64,000 bases of DNA from positions 1,626,001 to 1,690,000 of the forward strand of contig JAIGNY010001448.1 in the NCBI GenBank assembly GCA_020152595.1, read 5' to 3'. Positions 53,001 to 62,000 of this stretch are shown piece after piece. The stretch's first letter is position 1, and every line of letters begins with the position of its first letter. Position numbers and translations under genes: made by a program. This DNA is from Chiridota heheva. Taxonomy: Eukaryota; Echinodermata; Holothuroidea; Apodida; Chiridotidae. The notes beneath the pieces were generated by a model. The model had not been told where the DNA came from. It made no database searches and saw only the letters and a program-made list of their open reading frames with translations.

Positions 53001-56000
53001 ACAACTTGTATATATAACTTGTAATCAAAGTCTAGTTATAGAAAATATAATGTTCTTGAAAGTGCATTTAATGAAAAAAGGTCTCAATGCTCTTTACAAG
53101 CAAGAAAACAAAAAAAGAAACAAAGGAATAACACTAATTAACAAATTAAATAAACAATTACCTTATAACAGTTGTATAAAATAAGTGCAATTTAAGTAAT
53201 GATTTAAAATTTGTAATGACTGAGCTGAAAGAATATGGGAAGGTAAATCATTCCAGATTAATGTGGATGCAATGGAGAAGGTACAATTTATATAAAAGGT
53301 TGATGTTTTAGAAGACCTAGGTGGAGTTAAAAAATAATTGATTGCTTGAATAAAGCAGATGTGGGGATTGTATATTTACATAGTCAGGGGATTGGTCATT
53401 AAGTGATTTCTTACTTAAGAGCAAGATTTTGTAATTGTTTTCTTATTTACAGGAAGCCAGTGAATTTGCTTCAATATGCCAGACATGATCAAATTTTCTT
53501 CTTTTAATGATGAGTCGTGCTGCTGAATTTTGGATCCATTTTAATATCTGGATTTGTGAAAGCCATAAAAAAGGGAAAACAATTTTCAAGAAATTAGGTT
53601 ATAAAAGCATGGACAAGATGTTCCGTTTGACTATTACCCAGAAAATTTCTAATCTTACTTTTTTCAGATGAATTGTGTGGCCACACAACAAATATTGTTT
53701 ACATGGCAAGTCATCGTAATGCTGCGATCAGCTACTACTTTTAAGTCATGAGCTTCAAGTGCAGGATGAATAACATCTTCAGCAGTTTAAATGGGTGGAA
53801 AGGATTCAGAATTTATCAGCCGAGAAGAGAAATGGACAAGTTCTAATAATGGGTTTCTTAGTAAATACTGACTTTTTCTGGCTATCAATAATGAGGGTAA
53901 CAGGGATCATTGTAATCAGTTGAGATAAAGATCTCAATATTTTACTTTTGACTTCCTTAGTTTGAAAATCCTAATAATAATTTGCTTTCAGTGCAGATAT
54001 TTTTAAACACCAACTTATTTTTTGTAACACCAGCCACGACAAAAACATCCTTTTCTATCGCATTACTTGAAATAATTGTGATAATCTAAAACAAGATTTA
54101 ATCATCCGCTAAAGCTTCAGTTTTAGATGTTATGCTTAAGACATGGACTCAGAAACAGCCTCTAGCTTGAAAAACCATCAAGGGTAATGTAGGTCAGCAC
54201 AAGCTGCAATCATCACTGTCACATCTAGCCAAAGCAACACAAAAGGACGCCAAGCATGGTCAACTAATGGGATTACTTTTAATTCAATTATCGTTTCAAA
54301 GTCAGTATTGGTTAAGATCAGATATTTTAAATGAGCCATGACAGTTGAATTGTAAAAAAACTTCTGTTCATCCTCAAATGATCTTTTCTCTCATACAATT
54401 TAGAACAAAATAATTTCTTTCAAATTTACGCAGCATGGGCTAATAAACCTCCCGTAATTATTCCACTAGAATGAATTAGAGGAAGTGAGCACTAAAATAA
54501 TTGCATACAAAGGCAGGTTTAATAGGTTTATTTTACCTGATGAACAAAGTTTAAACTCTCACGTTGATTACTATGTACCCTGGTAAAGCGTTCCTTGTTA
54601 AATTATTTGTTGTTCATGGTTAAGTTCAAATTCACTTCTGCAGTAGTGGAGGAATTCATTTTGATCCATAACAACAATATTAAACTTGGATAACAACTGG
54701 TCTTATTAAAATACAAGGTTTTACTCCCTGCAAAAACCTAAAAGCCTCAAAAACCTAATCTTTTTAATATTGTTACATAAAGCATACTTAAAACTTAAGT
54801 GGGTATTTTACATTGAAACATAAATAACTTACTTGAAAAAAATTGCACAAATTCATCATCACTATCAAAATCCATCACAGAAAATTTGCAGCTAGCATCA
54901 TCACTACGAGATGGTAGTCCAACCTAGGACAAAAAAATTATTAGGAAGTATAACAAACATATCAAATGCTGTAAAAAGTAGCCCACAATATTTTGTTTTC
55001 TATGGATACAGTTGGATAGGCCAATATAATAAACTGACAAGAAAATGGATCCACATGAAATTAGATAAAAATTCTGCCTTTGAACGAAGCAATCCATCTG
55101 TTTTTAAGTATTGTTGTTCTTTACTATACAACTTGTAATACAATTCTCTCAAAAAAACAATCATATTTAATTCCTTTACAAATTCTCTGACTCAAATTGA
55201 ACAAAAATTTCTGCAAAATATTATGATTCATTTCAGAACATACCAAAACTTGATTGGTTTTGTACAAAAGTGCACAACTTAATTTTGTCTTGCATATGAT
55301 GAAAATGGGAACAATCCTTTTTGGAAAATAACTGGAGGTATAATAAATAGTGATTAAGCTTTATTAGAAGTAATGTGAAAGAAAAATATTAAGTAGCTTT
55401 TATACAAAATGCTGTGGGGTGTAGATAAAACTTGTTCTCTCTTAACAGTAGTTGAGACAGGTTAAGATCATATATATCAAATGTAATTGACAGTGATCCA
55501 CAGTTGCTCTGTATTGACCATAGCAGTGTGAAACATTCTTCATACACATATCTTACCTTCTGAAGAGTCCTCGTCAGAGTCTGCAACAGTTCTGGCAAGA
55601 TTTTATGCAAAGCTGGATCTTTGGAAATGTGTGGATGCTTCAGAAACGCATGCCATTGCGACAAGGTCATGTGACACAGATGGACACTTGGATGACTTGT
55701 AAATGCTAGGAGTGTAGTAAAGCACTGTTCTAGATTGGTTGGTCTTTGAAAAGATGATATCTCAGAGCCCTTTTGGAAGATAACATATAAAACAAGATAC
55801 CCATACTGCACACAACTGAGAGGTTTACCCACACACCACTTGACAAAGATACTAACCCATACTGCACACAACTAGGAAGTCAACACACACACACCATTTG
55901 ACAAAGATAACTCACCCATACTGCACACAATTGGGAAGTCTGCACACACCATTTGACAAAGATAACTTACCCATACTGCACACAACTGGGAAGTCAACTC

Positions 56001-59000
56001 ACACACACACCATTTGACAAAGATAACTCACCCATACTGCACACAACTGGGAAGTCAACTCACACACACACCATTTGACAAAGATAACTCACCCATACTG
56101 TACACAACTGGGAAGTCAACTCACACACCATTTGACAAAGATAACTCACCCATACTGCACACAACTGGAAGTCAACACACACACACCATTTGACAATGAT
56201 AACTCACCCATACTGCACACAACTGGAAAGTCAACTCACACACACCACTTGACAAAGATACTAACCCATACTGCACACAACTGGGAAGTCAACACACACA
56301 CACCATTTGACAAAGAAAACTCACCCATACTGTACACAACTGGGAAGTCAACTCACACACCATTTGACAAAGATAACTCACCCATACTGCACACAACTGG
56401 GAAGTCAACACACACACCATTTGACAAAGAAAACTCACCCTTACTGTACACAACTGGGAAGTCAACTCACACACCATTTGACAAAGATAACTCACCCATA
56501 CTGCACACAACTGGGAAGTCAACACACACACACCATTTGACAAAGAAAACTCACCCATACTGCACACAACTGGGAAGTCGACACACACACCATTTGACAA
56601 AGAAAACTCACCCATACTGCACACAACTGGGGAGTCAACACACACACACCATTTAACAAAGATAACTCACCCATACTGCACACAACTGGTGAGTCAACAC
56701 ACACACACCATTTGACAAAGATAACTCACCCATACTGCACACAACTGGGAAGTCAACTCACACACACCACTTGACAAAGATACTAACCCATACTGCACAC
56801 AACTGGGAAGTCAACACACACACCATTTGACAAAGAAAACTCACCCATACTGTACACAACTGGGAAGTCAACTCACACACCATTTGACAAAGATAACTTA
56901 CCCATACTGCACACAACTGGGAAGTTAACACACACACACCATTTGATAAAGATTACTCACCCATACTGCACACAACTGGAAAGTCAACACACACACCATT
57001 TGACAAAGAAAACTCACCCATACTGCACAAACTGGGAAGTCAACCCACACACCATTTGACAAAGATAACTCACCCATACTGCACACAACTGGGAAGTCAA
57101 CACACACACCACTTGACAAAGATAACTCACCCCCACTGTACACAACTGGGAAGTGAACCCACACACCATTTGACAAAGATAACTCACCCATACTGCACAC
57201 AACTGAGAAGTTTACCCACACTCCACTTGACAAAGATAATCCCCCATACTGCACATAATTGGAAAGTTAACCTACACACCACTTGCCAAAGATACTCAGT
57301 TATACTGCACACAACTTGGAAGTTCACCTACACCATTTGATAAAGAATACTCACACTGCACACAACTGGGAGGTTAACCCACACTACTTGACAAAGGATA
57401 CTCACCTATACTGCACACAACTGTGAAGTTAACTGACACTACTTGACAAAGGATACTTATCCATAATTCATACTGCACACAACTGGGAAGTTATCCAGCA
57501 CTACTTGACAAAGGATACTTATCCATAATCCATACTGCACACAAGTGGGAAGTTAATTGGCACTACTTGACAAAGATACTCACCTTATTGTATGGTTAGA
57601 AAATACATTTTGTAAACATACAAAAAAATTAACATTTGCACACAACTTGGAAGTTAACCTACACACCACTTGATAAAGATACTAACACTGCACACAGCTG
57701 GGAAATTAACCACACTACTTTACAAAGATACTCACCCATACTACACACAACTGGGAAGTTAACCCACACACCACTTGACACAGCTGCTTCAAAAAGATAT
57801 AACTCTTCTCATCAGTAGCTTCTGACACTTCCCTGTGAAAATAAAGTCATTAAGTCAAGGCACATTAAAATACAACAGCCCTAAAACACAACAAACGTAT
57901 ATATTTTTTATTCAGACATCAATGATGTTATGGCTCAACCCATAACAATGCAAGAAGAATTGATTTCTTTTATTTTTGTCATATCTGATATTTTTGTGAT
58001 GTTTTTAAAAAGTTTTATTCATGTTAAAAATCCAAGTTTTAATTTTCCTGCATGAGTTGTAATCAGTTTGTTTGGGTTTAATGGCACCTTAACAGTCAGG
58101 TCATATGTGCCAGATGAGGTTAGTTGTGAATAACTGCCAAATTGGTTCTCAGTGATGACTTGAGTTTTGTGGTAAGTGCAATGAGGTTTACTTCATAGCG
58201 ATGTCTGAAAATGTATGCTTCTAACAAAAGATATGTAACATTCAATACATGGTGCCATCATGTCTCACTCGATTACTGACATTGGTGAGGTCAAAGGTCA
58301 ATTTCACCACAATGTATGGTTAGAAAATACATTTTGTAAACAACAACATTTTTAACATTTACACATTAATCTTCATTAATGTGAGGTTTATTTAATTCGG
58401 CTGGTACTGAAAAAAAAGATTTTTTTTTTTTTAGCCAGTAATCGGTCAAACTAGCAGTAGCAGCCCTGGGATGCCCTATTGATACTACCCAGCGATAATT
58501 CTTCCATGTGTCCATGAACACTAAACAAGTTTGGAAACAAACTTTTATTTCTGGCAATCTGCTGCCCATATGGCACATTAGTAACAACTCCCGGCTTATG
58601 CAATGCCACATGCGTTCACCAAACCAACAAAACTTTATCCTTAGTGCATTTGGGTTTAAAATTCTAACCCAGTGATAGATGGTGCATTTAGGTATAACGT
58701 TCTAGCCCCTGTGATGCAATGTAGCACAATTAGTTGAAAGTTTATTCAACTAAATCTACACACTTTTTTCAATTCAGACACATCCATTTGTTACAGGGGT
58801 AAATATATTTTTAAACACTAATCATGTCTGTATATTAAGAGAATTTACCCCATCGTAGTAATATGTAAGTCTTGCAGTGACTTGCGAGTGTGTGTAATTC
58901 GGCGAAAGTTTCTATTTTTAATCGTCAGTATTTTCCAAACAAGCAAAAACAACACAGTGTAGGCCTATATATTCTTGCAAAACGTTTGGTGAAGTTACGG

Positions 59001-62000
59001 GCAAAATGAAAACAAAAACTACTGATTGATTTCTCAATATTATTTTCCCAAATTTTTAAGTCTGGTCATGCCTTTTATGGCTTTTAATATTAAGTACAAC
59101 ACTCATCAATATTGAAATCCCAATGGGCCGAAAACCTCTGTGATTCTGTTCACAATAACTAACTTAGGACCGTATTGTGCACAAATCAACACTAACTGTA
59201 CTGTACACATAATTTGCAGCTTGTAGGGCCTACACTCTATGAGTTTCGGCGACGTCCATGAAATGTCTAAATACTCACCTTAAATGAGGCTAAAACCATC
59301 AATAAATTGGATGGATTACTGAATTTCCACATCCAAATGGCAAAGCAACTCCCAGATTTGAAAATCTAAGCCATCAAAGGGTCAAAATGAAAGTTTAAAG
59401 AGCTTCAAAATGGCGTCCGGAGCACATTTTATTTTGCCATAACATTGTGCAATACTGGCCTATGAGCCAGGGTTGGTATATTAGTTGGCATATTAGTTGG
59501 TATATTGGAATTCAAGTTAATTACAGTTCTGCTTTGAAACTGTAGCTTAATTTGGCTTCTTTTTTCGAGCTGATTTGGCTCTTTTTCCGATTGGAACGAT
59601 CTTGACATATTACAGTTCTTTGTTCAAGTTTTGTTTGGAAATAAATTGTTGCTGATTGTGAGGAGAATTTTCATTTTGTGACTTGCAGATTATTATTTTT
59701 AAGGTATATGTGACATGATGGGGAAGGGAATCATTTTCTTTCTTTTAACCTGCCCTTTTGTGTCGAAAGAAAAAATTCACACTCAATGTTCAACACTGAT
59801 GTAAATTTGCAACATTTATTTATTGATTGAAGCGATTCTCAGACAAAAGTGAATGCATACATGTCTTTTCAAAAGAATTTAAATATATTCTTATGAAATT
59901 TTCTTGTTATGACAGTACTAAAAATACAGGCAATTTCATGACAATTTAGCCTAGAAAGTTTGTACAAAAGTTATAATTGGTACTTTCCCACTCTGTACTA
60001 ACGTTACTGTACTACATGTATATTGCATATTCGCGAAACTGGTAGTGCACCCATAACTAGGCCAGCTGCTATTTAAAGTTCAAGGAAAAGCCAAAATTTT
60101 TACAAACTTTGTAAGTTCTGCAATTATGTCTTCCCATTAATATTATCTTATTTTTCTTTAATAAAATTTTTAGGTGATGTACCATGTTCAAATACATATA
60201 TAATTCTAAAAAATAATTTTTTTCTAATTTTTAAGTGATTTAAAGTATCCTTTATAACTTATTCTTGCAAGTACCGATACTGACGATACTCGGCGGTACT
60301 TCGGTATTTTTCTTTTGGTGGTATCGTACCGTACCGACATCGTAAAGTACCAGTACTTTTCTTAGTACCAGTATACCGTGCAACATTAAATTAGAGTGAC
60401 ATTTTGCACCTTCTGCAGATACAGGAAACTTGTAAAATATCACAAGGGAGTTCATTTGTTACCTTGCAGAGTTTAAAATGGTGGCCATTGCATCTTCACT
60501 AAGTAGAATCAAAAGAGGTTCTCTTTCTTCTGGTTTGCCCTGCAGTCATAAACACAAAGATAAAGAACAATTTTAAATTATTTACTCATGTATGAAACTA
60601 TATACTTTCTGAACTGCTTTATAAAAGAAAAAAATAGAAGACTAATAAAAAGTGAAAAAAAGTGAAAAAATGATTGAATTAAGGGTAATCAGATATTTAA
60701 TGATTGGTATAAAGCAGTGTTGCATCATGAGCTCAGATGAGCTATATAGATTTCATACAAGTTTTCACTCTGTACCATCTCCTCCTAATGGCAGATTATA
60801 ATCCATATTAAGGACAAACATGTAATGAATATAACAATACTGAACAACTAAGGTATTCTAAAATATGAATGAATTAAAGCTTTTAATCAACTGTAAATAG
60901 AGCTGCTGAATATTTCATATCCCAAGTCTTTATTTTTCAAGTATCAAGACTAATACAATGACAGGTCCCAAAGTTTTCAGAGGGCTGCTCCACCTTCCCC
61001 GTATTTCTTCCACCCTGCCCCTATTTCTTCCACCATGCCTGCCCCTATTTCTTCCACCATGCCTGCCCCTATTTCTTCCACCATGCCTGCCCCTATTTCT
61101 TCCACCCTGCCCTATGTCTTACACCCTGCCCTATGTCTTACACCCTGCCCCATGTCTTCCACCCTGCCCTATGTCTTACACCCTGCCCTATGTCTTACAC
61201 CCTGCCCTATGTCTTCCACCCTGCCCTATGTCTTACACCCTGCCCGATGTCTTACACCCGGCCCTATGTCTTACACCCTGCCCTATGTCTTCCACCCTTC
61301 CCCTTTTCCACAATTTATAAATATTTTTTTACGAAAATTTGACTTTGACAATTGCTTTCCCTTTTTTTGATGCTGTATACATTTCTCCCATACAAAAAGA
61401 TGCAGATACACTAACGATTGAATTGATTCCTATCTTATTTAAAGTGCACCAAATTCATGCTATTTTGTAAGTGCCCCTTTCTGTCTTTGCCAGCCTTCCA
61501 CTCTCTAGGGTTTTAATGAGATTTTGCTTGCTCCTCCTTCCACACATCCCATATGCTTGAACATAAAGTTTACCTTTCTATGAACAATAAGCTGCAGGCA
61601 CTCTGCCGTCCGTAGCCTCAACGCAGGCACAGAAAGGAGGACATAGAGTAATCTCAAGAGGGAGTTGTTATCTCTGAAGAGGTGCTGACTATGCACAAAC
61701 TCGAAAAATGCAGCTAATGTCATTAAAACAGCCTCTGCAACTTTGCATGAAGCCTGTGCCTGAAAAGAAAGAAATTTTAAAGGATTGCCAACACATTGAT
61801 TTAGGAAAATATTGGTAGCTGTTTTGATACATTTTATACCTAAACTACACTGATTTTATAACAATATCATACACATTAATCATCGTTGACCAACAATTGA
61901 AATTAAAAATTGAAGGCAAACTTTCATGGTTCCAAATTAATATATAAAACATGAACATGAGTTCAGCAGGTAAGAGGTGAAAATAAGACCAAGACTAAAG

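Noticed and set aside
56075..56656. 193-codon plus-strand open frame (THHLTKITHPYCTQLGS repeats)
   Set aside because: It is the antisense of the exon-derived minisatellite. The biologically relevant reading is the minus strand, where the unit comes from XPO5 exon 5.
55805..57780. CRISPR-like regular array
   Set aside because: Repeats are contiguous with no unique spacers, in an animal intron, and derive from the adjacent exon.
60275..60375. Possible regulatory hairpin in the GTACCG-rich stretch
   Set aside because: It is a short irregular repeat of GTACCGATAC-like phrases with no convincing long stem; left as low-complexity sequence.
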